Shown here piece by piece: positions 43,431-52,811 of a stretch of 64,000 bases of DNA. A model generated the notes under the pieces. That model did no database searches and was not told where the DNA came from. It worked only from the letters and a program-made list of their open reading frames with translations. This DNA comes from Streptomyces actinomycinicus (GTDB taxonomy: Bacteria > Actinomycetota > Actinomycetes > Streptomycetales > Streptomycetaceae): contig NZ_JAERRK010000015.1 in NCBI RefSeq assembly GCF_016741775.1, positions 62,001-126,000 of the forward strand, written 5' to 3'. Every line of letters begins with the position of its first letter. Position 1 is the first letter of the stretch. The translations under genes and the position numbers were made by a program.

Positions 43431-44642
43431 ATGGCCGACCGGGTCACGGTGATCGGCTGGGACGGCTCGCCGCTGACCGCCGCGGCACGCGCCGCCCTCG
43501 GCGCCGCCACCCTGGTGGCCGGTGCCGCCCACCACCTGGCGCTGCCCGAGGTGCCGCCCGCCGCCGAACGCATCCGCCTCGGCAGCCTCGCCCTGGCCGC
43601 CCGCCGCATCGCCGCCCACCGCGGCAGCGCGGTGGTCCTCGCCGACGGCGACCCCGGGTTCTTCGGCGTCGTACGGACCCTGCGCGCCCCGGAGTTCGGC
43701 CTGGAGGTCGAGGTCGTCCCCGCCGTGTCCGCCGTCGCCGCCGCCTTCGCCCGGGCCGGCATGCCCTGGGACGACGCCCAGGTCGTCGTCGCCCACCCGC
43801 GCACCCTGCGCCGGGCCGTGAACGTCTGCCGCGCCCACCCCAAGGTCGCCGTCCTCACCGCTCCCGGCGCCGGCCCCGCCGAACTCGGGCTGCTCCTGGA
43901 GGGCGTGCACCGCACCTTCGTCATCTGCGAGGAACTGGGCACCGAACGCGAGCAGGTCACCGTCGTCACCTCCGACAAGGCGCCCGACCACACCTGGCGC
44001 GACCCCAACGTGGTCATCGTCATCGGCGGCCCGGCCGGTGCCGGTGAGGGCGGCGGCTGGATCGCCGGCCGCAACCCGGGCGCCGGCCCGCGCGGCTGGG
44101 TGCAGCCCGACGAGACCTACGGCGGCCGGCTCGGCGAGGGCGAGACACAGCTGCTGCGCGCCGCCCAACTCGCCCGCCTGGGGCCCCGGGTCGGCGACCT
44201 GGTCTGGGACATCGGCTGCGGCAGCGGTGCGTTCGCCGCGGAGGCCGCACGTGCCGGCGCCGCCGTCATCGCCGTCGACCACGACGCGGCGGCCTGCGTC
44301 CGCACCGAGGGAGCCGGGCGCCGGTACGGCGTCCACCTCCAGATCGTCCACGGCACCGCCCCGCACGTCCTCGAAAACCTGCCCGAACCCGACGTCGTAC
44401 GGGTCGGCGGCGGGGGACCGGCCGTCGTCTCCGCGGTCGCCGACCGGCGTCCGCAGCGCATCGTCACGCACGCCGCCACCCGGGACGCGGCCGAACGCGT
44501 CGGCCGCGATCTGACCGAGCACGGATACCGGGTCGAGTGCGCCCTGCTCCAGTCCGTCGAACTCGACACACGGGCCTGGACGGAGACCGAGCGGAACGTA
44601 GCGTTCCTGCTCAGCGGGGTACTGCCCGATCGCGCCCCGTGA
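43431..44642 (+). CDS. cobL: Precorrin-6Y C5,15-methyltransferase (decarboxylating), CbiE-CbiT fusion
   Basis: Protein of 403 residues from the corrin ring part of cobalamin synthesis. Residues 1-205 are the CbiE-type tetrapyrrole methylase (VTVIGWDGSPLTAAA, LADGDPGFFGVVRTL); residues about 225-400 are the CbiT-type SAM methylase/decarboxylase (VWDIGCGSGAFAAEAARAGA). TGGAG stands about ten bases before the ATG. It precedes the BluB-CobT fusion gene by 342 bases, and cobA follows, forming a cobalamin block. Confidence 0.93.
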   Translation: MADRVTVIGWDGSPLTAAARAALGAATLVAGAAHHLALPEVPPAAERIRLGSLALAARRIAAHRGSAVVLADGDPGFFGVVRTLRAPEFGLEVEVVPAVSAVAAAFARAGMPWDDAQVVVAHPRTLRRAVNVCRAHPKVAVLTAPGAGPAELGLLLEGVHRTFVICEELGTEREQVTVVTSDKAPDHTWRDPNVVIVIGGPAGAGEGGGWIAGRNPGAGPRGWVQPDETYGGRLGEGETQLLRAAQLARLGPRVGDLVWDIGCGSGAFAAEAARAGAAVIAVDHDAAACVRTEGAGRRYGVHLQIVHGTAPHVLENLPEPDVVRVGGGGPAVVSAVADRRPQRIVTHAATRDAAERVGRDLTEHGYRVECALLQSVELDTRAWTETERNVAFLLSGVLPDRAP

Positions 44643-44984
44643 TCCTGTTGTCGTACCGCGCGCGGTAGGCTGGCCGATCGTTGTACCGCACCGGTGGCCC
44701 GAACTTCGTTCGCCAATGTCCGGAACGCGCGCCCGTTTTGGGGTGGGTGTGGTACGGCGGACCGGAGGACGCGCAACGTGGCGCAGTCCACAGCGGACTG
44801 TCGCGGATCATGCTGTCGCGACGGCGCAACGACCGGGACAATGCCACTGAATGGCTTTGTCGCCTTTTCCGGCGGGTCGTTCGTGCCGCTGGGCGCGGAC
44901 GCTCGTTCTTCACTGCGGGGCGGTCGGTGCGCCGTTCCGGGCGAGCTGGTCGTAGAAGCACTAACCGATGGGCGAGGGGTACGC
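44643..44984 (+). promoter_or_regulatory. Long promoter/leader region of the BluB-CobT gene
   Basis: This 342-base gap has no gene. It holds a perfect palindrome TACCGCGCGCGGTA (44654-44667) overlapping a candidate -10 TAGGCT (44666-44671), and a second TTGTACCG half-site near 44682. If that promoter is used the leader is about 300 bases. Two hairpins are visible, CAGTCC/GGACTG (44784-44800) and GTCGCG/CGCGAC (44800-44822). GCCACTG at 44843-44849 equals the core of the B12 box, but I do not find the other conserved parts of a cobalamin riboswitch. Confidence 0.4.
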
Positions 44985-47900
44985 ATGACCGACACCGGCC
45001 AGGTCCCGGGCGAGGGACAGCCGGAGAGCGCAGGCATGGTGGAGCAGCCGGGCGTCCCCGCGCACGGTGCGTACACCTACCTCTCCGAGGCGCCCGCCGA
45101 GGACGAAGACCTGCTGCTGCCGGGTGCCCAGGGCGCGTGGGGCAACGAGGTGCCGCCACCCGCTCCGGAACCGGTGGTGGAGGCCGTCCACGAGCCGGGC
45201 CCGCACGAGACGGCCGGCCGCGACAGCGGTTCGGTCGACCTCAGCGGCGTCCGCCTGCCCAGCCCGGCCCCGGCGTCGGTACCGCCGTCGCCGATCCTGT
45301 CGGCCCCGCACGACCCGACCGCGGTCCCGCAGCCGGCCCGCCGCCCGCTGCACCTCGGCCCGCCGATCCCCGACGCCTCCGCGAGCCCGGTCCGCTCCCT
45401 CGCCGACCGCGGCCCCGCCGACGCGCCGGTGCGGCAGCCCGGCCCGCCGGCCACGGGGCCCGAGTACCTCGACGTGCAGCCGCTGCGCGAGATGACCCCG
45501 CAGAGCGCCGCCCCCTGGGGTGCGGCCCCGGCCCAGGTCGCCGCACAGGCCCCGGCTGCCGAAACGGTTGTCCCGGGGGAACCGGCCGACGCCGCCCAGG
45601 CCGCCGTGGCCCGCCTCACCAGCCAGGCCGCCGCCCAGGCACAGCCCGCGGACCTCGGCCGGACCCAGGTCGTCCACGGCCACGACGGGGTCCAGCCGGC
45701 GCACGGCCACGACGGGGTGTACAGCGCGCCGGCCGTGACGGGGGCAGCCGCAGAGGACGCCCGGGCCGGGGCGGACAGCGAGGCCGCAGATGACCTGCAG
45801 GCCGGGGCGCACGCGCAGGCCGCGGAAGACGTGCAGGCCGGGGCGGACGCGCAGGCCGCGGAAGACGTGCAGACCGAAGTGGACGCCGCCGGCGTGAGCC
45901 CGGCGGGTCCGGGTCCTGTGGGCGTGCAGATGCCGGCGGGCCAGGGCGCCGAGGGCCCGGTGGTGCAGGGCGGCGAAGGATCCGTGGCGCCGGTGGCTCA
46001 GGGCGGCGAGGGCGCTGAGATCCCTGCGGGCCAGGAGGCTGAGGGCCTGCCGCTCCCGGCGGGGGCTGAGAGCGTCGAGGGCGTTCCGGTGGCCGGGGTT
46101 GCGGGTGCTGACGGTGCCGAGGCTCCGGTGGTGCAGGGCGGCGAGACCGCTGAGATCCCTGCGGGCCAGGGGGCCGAGGGGCTCCAGGCCGCCTCGGTCG
46201 CGGGGGCTGCCGGCGTCGGGACTCCGGCGGTGCACGGCGTCGAAGGGGCCGAGATCCCTGCGGCCCGGGGTGCCGAGGGAGACGCGGCTCCGGCGGCACA
46301 GGGCCCCGAAGGTGCTCAGGGGGTGCCGGCCGGGCGGGTCAGCGAGGGGGCGCCGGGTTCGGTGTCCGTGGCAGACGCCGCTCCCGGTACCGACGGGGCC
46401 GTCGCCGGCGGCGCTTCCGTGGCCGGGGCGTCCCCGGTGGAGCAGGCCGCACAGGCTGCCGACACCGCGGTACCCGCGGCCGGGGGCGTAGCGCCGGGAT
46501 CGGCGCCCGCCGAGCCGGAGCAGGTCGCCGACATGCCGGAGCAGTTCGCCGACATGCCGCCGGAGCAGTTCGCCGACGTGCCGCCGGAGCAGTTCGCCGG
46601 CGCGCCGGACGGAGCCCAGGACCCCGCGCTCGTTCAGGGAGCCGCGGCATCCGCCGGGCAGGACATGCCCGGCCAGGCGTCCCCGGCGCCGGAGGCGTCC
46701 GTGGCGGACCCGGCGGACCCGGCGGACCAGACCCTGCCGGCCCAGGAGACCCCCGGTCAGGCCGTACCGGGCCAGGCCCCGGACACCGTGCAGGCCGCCG
46801 ACGCCCCCACGGACGCCTCGGAGGCCGGTACGGCGGCCGAGACGGCTCAGCCGACCGCGTCCGCGGTGCCGGCCGAAGGCGTACAGCCCGCCGAGGGTGA
46901 GCATCCCGGTGACGCCGCGCGGCTCGCCGACGCCGCGCGGTCAACGGACGTGGTCCAGGCCGCCGTTGACGCAGGGACGCAAGCCCCCGCGGAGGTCCGG
47001 GCAGCTGCCGCAGCCCAGGCTTCCGGGGATGCGCACGTGTCCGCATCCGCTGAACCGCGGGCGGCTGCCGCAGTCCGAGCCACTGCCGACGCCCAGGAGT
47101 CTGCCGGCGCCCAGGAGTCTGCGGGCGCTCAGTCGTCTGCCGGCGCTCAGCCGTCTGCGGCGGCCCAGCAGCCTGCCGCGGCCCAGGTGCCCGCCGGGGC
47201 CCAGGCGCCTGCGGACGCTGAGGCGCCCCTCGCTGCCCGGGGCGCCGTCGCATCCGCCGACGGGGCTGCCGTACCCGGGGGTGTCGCGGCTGCCGGTGCG
47301 CCCGCACCCGAGGCTCTCCCGGGTGCCGTACCCGAGGGTCTCGTGGCTGCTGACGGGGCTGCCGTGCCCGAAGACCTCGCGCCTGCTGATGCGGCCGCCG
47401 TACCTGAAGGCCTCCCGGCGGCCGGTGAGGCTGTCGCACGGGAGGGTGCCCCGACCGTCGGCGCCGCTCCTACCGTGGGCACGGCCGCCGCCGTCGACCC
47501 GACGGCCCCCGGGACCACCGCCTCCGTCGCTCCGGCCGAGCCGGGCACCGACCTCCCCGGCACCGTTGCGGACGCTCCCGGCGTCGTGACGACCGCCGAG
47601 CCTGTTACCGCGGACGCCCCGGAGCGCGTCGCGTCGGCCGTGGAAGCGCCGCACGCCGAGTCCGCACAGCCCGTCGCCGCCGCGGCCCAGGATGGCGTGG
47701 CCGCCGACTCCGCGGGTGCTGTTGCGGCAGACTCCGCCGAGGTGGGGTCCCCGGTCGTGCTCCAGGCCCAGGGTCCGCAGCTCGCCGAGCACGCACCGTC
47801 GGAGGCGGACGGCACGGCCGTGCCCACCGGACCACAGCACCCGTCGCCAGTGCCCGGAGCCCAGCCGGGCGCCGCGCCTGCGCCGGCCACCGCAGCCGAT

Positions 47901-50303
47901 TCGGCCACCGCACCCGAGGCGGCTGTCGGTCTCGCGCCGGCCGCCGGCCCCGCGCCCGCCGTCGGCCCGCAGCTCCGACCGGGGGCGCAGAGCACCGTCG
48001 TACCGGACGCCGCCGTACCGGGCGCGCACGCGCCCGACGCGGAGCAGCTGCTCGGTCAGTTCGTGCCGGTGGAGGGACAGGTTCCCACCACCCCGCACCT
48101 GGCGCCCACGCCGCCCCAGCCCCTCGTCCTGCCCACGGAAGGCGTGCCCATGGAAGGCCTGCCCGCAGCCGGCCTGCCCGCGGAAGGCCTGCCCAGTGCG
48201 GGCCTGCCTGCGGAAAGCCTGCCGACCGAAGGCCTGCCCGCAGCCGGCCTGCCGACCGAAGGCCTCCCCGCCCACGGCCTCCCCGTACACGGCCGGCCCG
48301 CGGAAGCCCTGCCCGCCGAAGCCCTCCCTGCGGAGGGCACCCGGAGCATCCCGGCGGCCCAGGGCGTTCAGGGCGTCCAGGGTCCGCAGGAGCAGCCGGA
48401 GCCGGTGGCCACCGTGCCCGCGCCCCGGGAGGGCGAGCCGGCCGTCGTGGCGGCCGCGCCGGAGGGGGAGCCCGGCCACGACGTCGTCCAGCACGCGGAG
48501 GACCTGGAGACCCGGGCCGCCGACCAGGAAGAGAGCACGGCCGCCGTGGCGGAAGCACGACAGTCCACCGGTCCCGCCGCACCCGGCTACGCCGACGCCG
48601 AGCGCGAGGCCGTCCTGAAGGTCATGCGCGAGCGCCGCGACATCCGCAACGGCTTCCGCAGCGACCCCATCCCGCACGAGGTGCTGCTCAGAGTCCTGGA
48701 GGCCGCGCACACCGCGCCGTCCGTCGGGCACTCGCAGCCCTGGGACTTCGTCGTCATCCGGTCCGCCGAGACCCGGCGGACCATGCACGAACTGGCGATG
48801 CGTCAGCGGGAGGCGTACGCCAAGTCGTTGCCGAAGGGCCGGGCCAAGCAGTTCAAGGAACTGAAGATCGAGGCCATCCTCGACACCCCGGTCAACATCG
48901 TCGTCACGGCCGACCCCACCCGCGGCGGCCGTCACACACTCGGCCGTCACACCCAGCCGCAGATGGCGCCCTACTCCTCGGCGCTCGCGGTGGAGAACCT
49001 CTGGCTCGCCGCCCGCGCCGAAGGCCTCGGCGTCGGCTGGGTCAGCTTCTTCGACGAACGGGAGATGGTCCGTGCGCTCGGTCTGCCCGAGCACCTGGAG
49101 GTCGTCGCCTACCTGTGTGTCGGGTACGTCGACGAGTTCCCGGACGAGCCCGAGCTGATGCAGGCCGGCTGGTCCAAGCGGCGCCCCCTGTCCTGGGTGG
49201 TGCACGAGGAGACGTACGGCCGACGTGCCCTGCCCGGAGAGGAACCCCACGACCTGCTTGCCGAGACCGTCGCACAGATCCGCCCGCTCGACGCCAAGGC
49301 GCTCGGCGAGGCATGGGAGCGCCAGAAGCGCATGACCAAGCCGGCCGGCGCGCTGGGCATGCTGGAGATCATCTCCGCCCAGCTGTCCGGGCTGTCCCGG
49401 CAGTGCCCGCCGCCGATCCCGGAGCCCGCCGCCGTGGCCATCTTCGCCGGCGACCACGGCGTGCACGCCCAGGGCGTCACCCCCTGGCCGCAGGAGGTCA
49501 CCGCCCAGATGGTGGCCAACTTCCTCGGCGGGGGAGCGGTCTGCAACGCCTTCGCCACCCAGGTAGGCGCCGAGGTCTGCGTCGTGGACGTGGGCGTGGC
49601 CGCCGACCTCCCCGCCACCCCCGGCCTGCTGCCCCGCAAGATCCGCGGCGGCACCTCCGACATGACCACCGGCCCCGCGATGACCCGCGAGGAGGCCAAG
49701 GCGGCCATCGAGGTGGGCATCGAGACCGCCCGCGACCTGGTCGCGGCCGGCAACAAGGCGCTGCTCACCGGCGAGATGGGCATCGCCAACACCACCGCGT
49801 CCGCCGCGCTGATCTCCGTCTTCACCGGCGCCGACCCGGCCGAGGTCACAGGCCGCGGCACGGGCATCAACGACGAGACGCTGGCCCGCAAGACCGACGT
49901 GGTCCGCCGCGCCCTGGAACTCCACCAGCCGGACCCGGCCGACCCCATCGGCGTCCTCGCGGCCCTCGGCGGCTTCGAGCACGCGGCCATGGTCGGCCTG
50001 CTCCTCGGCGGCGCCTCGCTGCGCACGCCGGTGATCCTGGACGGCGTCAGTGCCGGTGCCGCGGCCCTCGTGGCCCGGGCCATCGCCCCCGAGGTGCTCG
50101 CGGCCTGCATCGCCGGCCACCGCAGCGCCGAGCCGGGCCACGTGGCCGCCCTGAACAAGCTGGGCCTGCGCCCCCTGGTCGATCTCGACCTGCGGCTCGG
50201 CGAGGGCACGGGCGCGCTGCTCGCGCTGCCGCTGGTGCAGAGCACGGCGCGGGCGATGCACGAGGTGGCGACGTTCGACTCGGCGGGTGTCACCGAGAAG
50301 TAG
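44985..50303 (+). CDS. cobT: BluB-CobT fusion with ~1200-residue low-complexity N-terminal arm
   Basis: Protein of 1772 residues. Residues 1 to about 1200 are Ala/Pro/Gly/Glu-rich and repetitive with no fold. Residues about 1203-1425 are a nitroreductase-fold domain like BluB (VMRERRDIRNGFRSDPIP, APSVGHSQPWDF, APYSSALAVENLWLAARAEG), which would make 5,6-dimethylbenzimidazole from FMN. Residues about 1425-1768 are CobT, nicotinate-nucleotide:DMB phosphoribosyltransferase (FAGDHGVHAQGVTPWPQEVT, GEMGIANTTASAAL, LRLGEGTGALLALPL). Fusion would pass DMB directly to its activating enzyme. ATG at 44985 follows GAGGGG; the frame is open upstream to 44694 but that part lacks family character. The arm's acidic, disordered nature is seen; its purpose is unknown. 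Confidence 0.9.
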   Translation: MTDTGQVPGEGQPESAGMVEQPGVPAHGAYTYLSEAPAEDEDLLLPGAQGAWGNEVPPPAPEPVVEAVHEPGPHETAGRDSGSVDLSGVRLPSPAPASVPPSPILSAPHDPTAVPQPARRPLHLGPPIPDASASPVRSLADRGPADAPVRQPGPPATGPEYLDVQPLREMTPQSAAPWGAAPAQVAAQAPAAETVVPGEPADAAQAAVARLTSQAAAQAQPADLGRTQVVHGHDGVQPAHGHDGVYSAPAVTGAAAEDARAGADSEAADDLQAGAHAQAAEDVQAGADAQAAEDVQTEVDAAGVSPAGPGPVGVQMPAGQGAEGPVVQGGEGSVAPVAQGGEGAEIPAGQEAEGLPLPAGAESVEGVPVAGVAGADGAEAPVVQGGETAEIPAGQGAEGLQAASVAGAAGVGTPAVHGVEGAEIPAARGAEGDAAPAAQGPEGAQGVPAGRVSEGAPGSVSVADAAPGTDGAVAGGASVAGASPVEQAAQAADTAVPAAGGVAPGSAPAEPEQVADMPEQFADMPPEQFADVPPEQFAGAPDGAQDPALVQGAAASAGQDMPGQASPAPEASVADPADPADQTLPAQETPGQAVPGQAPDTVQAADAPTDASEAGTAAETAQPTASAVPAEGVQPAEGEHPGDAARLADAARSTDVVQAAVDAGTQAPAEVRAAAAAQASGDAHVSASAEPRAAAAVRATADAQESAGAQESAGAQSSAGAQPSAAAQQPAAAQVPAGAQAPADAEAPLAARGAVASADGAAVPGGVAAAGAPAPEALPGAVPEGLVAADGAAVPEDLAPADAAAVPEGLPAAGEAVAREGAPTVGAAPTVGTAAAVDPTAPGTTASVAPAEPGTDLPGTVADAPGVVTTAEPVTADAPERVASAVEAPHAESAQPVAAAAQDGVAADSAGAVAADSAEVGSPVVLQAQGPQLAEHAPSEADGTAVPTGPQHPSPVPGAQPGAAPAPATAADSATAPEAAVGLAPAAGPAPAVGPQLRPGAQSTVVPDAAVPGAHAPDAEQLLGQFVPVEGQVPTTPHLAPTPPQPLVLPTEGVPMEGLPAAGLPAEGLPSAGLPAESLPTEGLPAAGLPTEGLPAHGLPVHGRPAEALPAEALPAEGTRSIPAAQGVQGVQGPQEQPEPVATVPAPREGEPAVVAAAPEGEPGHDVVQHAEDLETRAADQEESTAAVAEARQSTGPAAPGYADAEREAVLKVMRERRDIRNGFRSDPIPHEVLLRVLEAAHTAPSVGHSQPWDFVVIRSAETRRTMHELAMRQREAYAKSLPKGRAKQFKELKIEAILDTPVNIVVTADPTRGGRHTLGRHTQPQMAPYSSALAVENLWLAARAEGLGVGWVSFFDEREMVRALGLPEHLEVVAYLCVGYVDEFPDEPELMQAGWSKRRPLSWVVHEETYGRRALPGEEPHDLLAETVAQIRPLDAKALGEAWERQKRMTKPAGALGMLEIISAQLSGLSRQCPPPIPEPAAVAIFAGDHGVHAQGVTPWPQEVTAQMVANFLGGGAVCNAFATQVGAEVCVVDVGVAADLPATPGLLPRKIRGGTSDMTTGPAMTREEAKAAIEVGIETARDLVAAGNKALLTGEMGIANTTASAALISVFTGADPAEVTGRGTGINDETLARKTDVVRRALELHQPDPADPIGVLAALGGFEHAAMVGLLLGGASLRTPVILDGVSAGAAALVARAIAPEVLAACIAGHRSAEPGHVAALNKLGLRPLVDLDLRLGEGTGALLALPLVQSTARAMHEVATFDSAGVTEK
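48129..48338 (+). repeat. 14 tandem 15-bp units coding an LPxEG pentapeptide array
   Basis: Within the low-complexity arm, 14 units of exactly 15 bases encode LPTEG, VPMEG, LPAAG, LPAEG, LPSAG and so on to LPAEG (residues 1049-1118). Nearby in the same arm are other short repeats such as PEQFADM/PEQFADV/PEQFAG (about 46530-46600) and AGAQxSAGAQ (about 47095-47200). Confidence 0.9.
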
Positions 50304-50342
50304 TCACCGAGAAGTAGTCACCGCCGTAGTCATCGAGAAGCA
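50289..50342. repeat. 14-bp tandem repeat seeded at the cobT stop codon
   Basis: GTCACCGAGAAGTA at 50289-50302 (the last codons of the fusion gene) is repeated exactly at 50303-50316, then in diverged form at 50317-50328 and 50329-50342. The stop codon TAG spans the first junction. Confidence 0.85.
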
Positions 50343-50485
50343 GCCGTCGGACGACGGGGTGGTCCGGTGCCCAGCTGCCGGACCACCCGTGCCGTCTGCC
50401 GTGTCCACGGCTTAAAATCCGCACGTCAGGGCCGCTCCGAAGGTGCAGCGCGCCCAACTCACAGCTGCACGAGGAGCCGTACCTC

Positions 50486-51718
50486 ATGGCCGAACACCCC
50501 GCCTACCCCGTAGGCCTCCGCCTCTCCGGCCGCCGCGTGGTCGTCCTCGGCGGCGGTCAGGTGGCCCAGCGGCGTCTGCCGGCGCTCATCGCCGCGGGTG
50601 CGGACATCGTGCTCGTCTCTCCCGAGGCGACGCCGTCCGTCGAGGCCATGGCGGACACGGGCGAGATCACCTGGCAGCGGCGGCCGTACGCGGAAGGCGA
50701 CCTCGCCGAGGCCTGGTACGCCCTCATCGCCACCAGCGACCCCCGGGCCAACGCGCAGGCCTCCGCCGAGGCCGAGCGGCACCGGGTCTGGTGCGTGCGC
50801 TCCGACGACGCCGACCAGGCGACCGCCTGGACCCCGGCGACCGGTCACAGCGAAGGTGTCACCGTCGCCGTGCTCACCACGGACGCGCGCGGCCGCGACC
50901 CCCGTCACACCGCCGCCATCCGCGACGCGGTCGTCGAGGGCCTGCGCGACGGCACGCTCGTCGCCCCCCACCACCGCACCCGCACCGCCGGCGTGGCCCT
51001 GGTCGGCGGCGGCCCCGGCGACCCCGACCTGATCACGGTCCGCGGGCGGCGCCTCCTCGCCGAGGCGGACGTCGTCATCGCCGACCGGCTGGGCCCGCGC
51101 GACCTGCTCGCCGAACTCCCGCCGCACGTCGAGGTGATCGACGCGGCGAAGATCCCGTACGGCCGCTACATGGCCCAGGAGGCCATCAACAACGCGCTCG
51201 TCGAGCACGCCAGGCAGGGCAAGGCGGTCGTCCGGCTGAAGGGCGGCGACCCGTTCGTGTTCGGCCGGGGCATGGAGGAGGTCCAGGCGCTCGCCGAGGC
51301 CGGCATCCCGTGCACGGTGGTCCCCGGCATCTCCAGCTCCATCTCGGTACCGGGCGCGGCCGGCATCCCGGTCACCCACCGCGGGGTCGCCCATGAGTTC
51401 ACCGTGGTCAGCGGCCACGTGGCACCGGACGACGAGCGTTCCCTGGTCGACTGGCCGTCGCTGGCCAGGCTCACCGGCACGCTGGTGATCCTCATGGGCG
51501 TCGACAAGATCGGGAAGATCGCGGAGACGCTCGTCGCGCACGGCAAGTCGCCTGAGACGCCGGTCGCGCTGGTCCAGGAGGGCACGACGGCCGCTCAGCG
51601 CCGGGTCGACGCCACCCTGGCCACGGTCGCGGAGACGGTACGGGCCGAGGACGTGAAGCCGCCCGCGGTCATCGTCGTCGGCGCGGTCGTCGGCGTCGGA
51701 CCCCACCCCACCGCTTGA
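50486..51718 (+). CDS. cobA: Uroporphyrinogen-III C-methyltransferase with N-terminal precorrin-2 dehydrogenase-like domain
   Basis: Protein of 410 residues, CysG-like. Residues 1-160 resemble the NAD-dependent precorrin-2 dehydrogenase/ferrochelatase (GRRVVVLGGGQVAQRRLPAL, VLVSPEATPSV); residues 165-405 are the SAM uroporphyrinogen-III methylase (ALVGGGPGDPDLITVRGRRL, AKIPYGRYMAQEAINNAL, VRLKGGDPFVFGRG). It makes precorrin-2, the branch to cobalamin and sirohaem. GAGGAG stands nine bases before the ATG; an AT-rich TTAAAAT at 50412-50418 may be part of the promoter. Confidence 0.93.
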   Translation: MAEHPAYPVGLRLSGRRVVVLGGGQVAQRRLPALIAAGADIVLVSPEATPSVEAMADTGEITWQRRPYAEGDLAEAWYALIATSDPRANAQASAEAERHRVWCVRSDDADQATAWTPATGHSEGVTVAVLTTDARGRDPRHTAAIRDAVVEGLRDGTLVAPHHRTRTAGVALVGGGPGDPDLITVRGRRLLAEADVVIADRLGPRDLLAELPPHVEVIDAAKIPYGRYMAQEAINNALVEHARQGKAVVRLKGGDPFVFGRGMEEVQALAEAGIPCTVVPGISSSISVPGAAGIPVTHRGVAHEFTVVSGHVAPDDERSLVDWPSLARLTGTLVILMGVDKIGKIAETLVAHGKSPETPVALVQEGTTAAQRRVDATLATVAETVRAEDVKPPAVIVVGAVVGVGPHPTA

Positions 51719-51791
51719 TCAAGCGTAACCCGGGGTAACCCGGTCGTTCCCAGCCGTTGGCAGCACACCCAGGACAAGGCAGTATCACCCT

Positions 51792-52610
51792 GTGGCCGAT
51801 CTCATCACCGTCGAGGACCCCGACGACCCGCGCCTCTCCGACTACACGGGCCTGACCGACGTCGAGCTGCGCCGCAAGCGCGAGCCGGCCGAGGGCCTGT
51901 TCATCGCCGAGGGCGAGAAGGTCATCCGCAGGGCCAAGGAAGCCGGCTACGAGATGCGCTCGATGCTGCTCTCGGCCAAGTGGATCGACGTCATGCGCGA
52001 CGTCATCGACGAACTCCCGGCCCCGGTGTACGCCGTCAGCCCGGAACTCGCCGAGCGGGTCACCGGCTACCACGTGCACCGCGGAGCCCTCGCCTCCATG
52101 CAGCGCAGGCCGCTGCCGACGGCCGGTGAACTGCTCCGCTCCGCCCGCCGCGTCGTGATCATGGAGTCGGTCAACGACCACACCAACATCGGCGCGATCT
52201 TCCGCTCGGCCGCGGCCCTCGGCATGGACGCGGTCCTGCTGTCGCCCGACTGCGCCGACCCGCTGTACCGGCGGAGCGTCAAGGTCTCCATGGGCGCGGT
52301 GTTCTCGGTGCCGTACGCCCGCCTGGACACCTGGCCGAAGGGCCTGGACTCGGTCCGCGAGGCGGGCTTCACGCTCCTCGCACTCACCCCCGACGAGAAG
52401 GCCCGCAGCCTCGACGAGGCCGCCCCGCACCGGATGGACCGGGTCGCCCTCATGCTCGGCGCCGAGGGCGACGGGCTGTCCACCCAGGCACTGGTCGCCG
52501 CCGACGAATGGGTCCGCATCCCGATGTCCCACGGCGTCGACTCCCTCAATGTGGGCGCGGCGGCCGCGGTGGCCTTCTACGCGGTGGCCACGGGCCGTCC
52601 GAAGTCCTGA
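51792..52610 (+). CDS. SpoU/TrmH-family RNA 2'-O-methyltransferase
   Basis: Protein of 272 residues. Knotted SPOUT fold with motif 1 ESVNDHTNIGAIFRSAAAL, motif 2 VALMLGAEGDGLS and motif 3 IPMSHGVDSLNVGAAAAVAF; the N-terminal ~100 residues form a substrate-binding domain (GLFIAEGEKVIRRA). It methylates ribose in rRNA or tRNA. GTG start with CAGTAT six bases upstream and no Shine-Dalgarno, so probably leaderless. Its stop codon lies in a tandem array. Confidence 0.92.
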   Translation: MADLITVEDPDDPRLSDYTGLTDVELRRKREPAEGLFIAEGEKVIRRAKEAGYEMRSMLLSAKWIDVMRDVIDELPAPVYAVSPELAERVTGYHVHRGALASMQRRPLPTAGELLRSARRVVIMESVNDHTNIGAIFRSAAALGMDAVLLSPDCADPLYRRSVKVSMGAVFSVPYARLDTWPKGLDSVREAGFTLLALTPDEKARSLDEAAPHRMDRVALMLGAEGDGLSTQALVAADEWVRIPMSHGVDSLNVGAAAAVAFYAVATGRPKS

Positions 52611-52797
52611 CCGTCCCAGTGGGGCCGCGCCCCGGGACGGCCGAAGACCTGACCGGCTCCGCGGGGCCGCGGCCCGGGGCGGGCGAGTCCTGACCGTCCC
52701 CGTGGGGCCGCGCTCCGGGGCGGGCGAGTCCTGGCCGTCCTTGCGGGGCCGTTCTGTGGGACGGGCGAGTCCTGACCGTCCCCGTGGGCCGTGGTCC
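52599..52797. repeat. ~41-43-bp tandem repeat seeded at the SpoU gene stop codon
   Basis: Five units start near 52599, 52641, 52684, 52725 and 52766. Each contains CGA(A/G)(G/T)(A/T)CCTGACCG followed by a GTGGGGCCGCG-like half; the first unit includes the end of the methyltransferase gene with its TGA. The array ends just before the stop of the convergent kinase gene. Confidence 0.85.
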
Positions 52798-52811
52798 GGC
52801 GTGGTCCCGGG

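Noticed and set aside
44843..44849. GCCACTG as proof of a cobalamin riboswitch
   Set aside because: The heptamer alone is weak; the other conserved core elements were not found.
46941..50261. Open minus-strand frame of about 1100 codons opposite the BluB-CobT gene
   Set aside because: Same GC-driven artefact; the plus strand carries recognised BluB and CobT domains.
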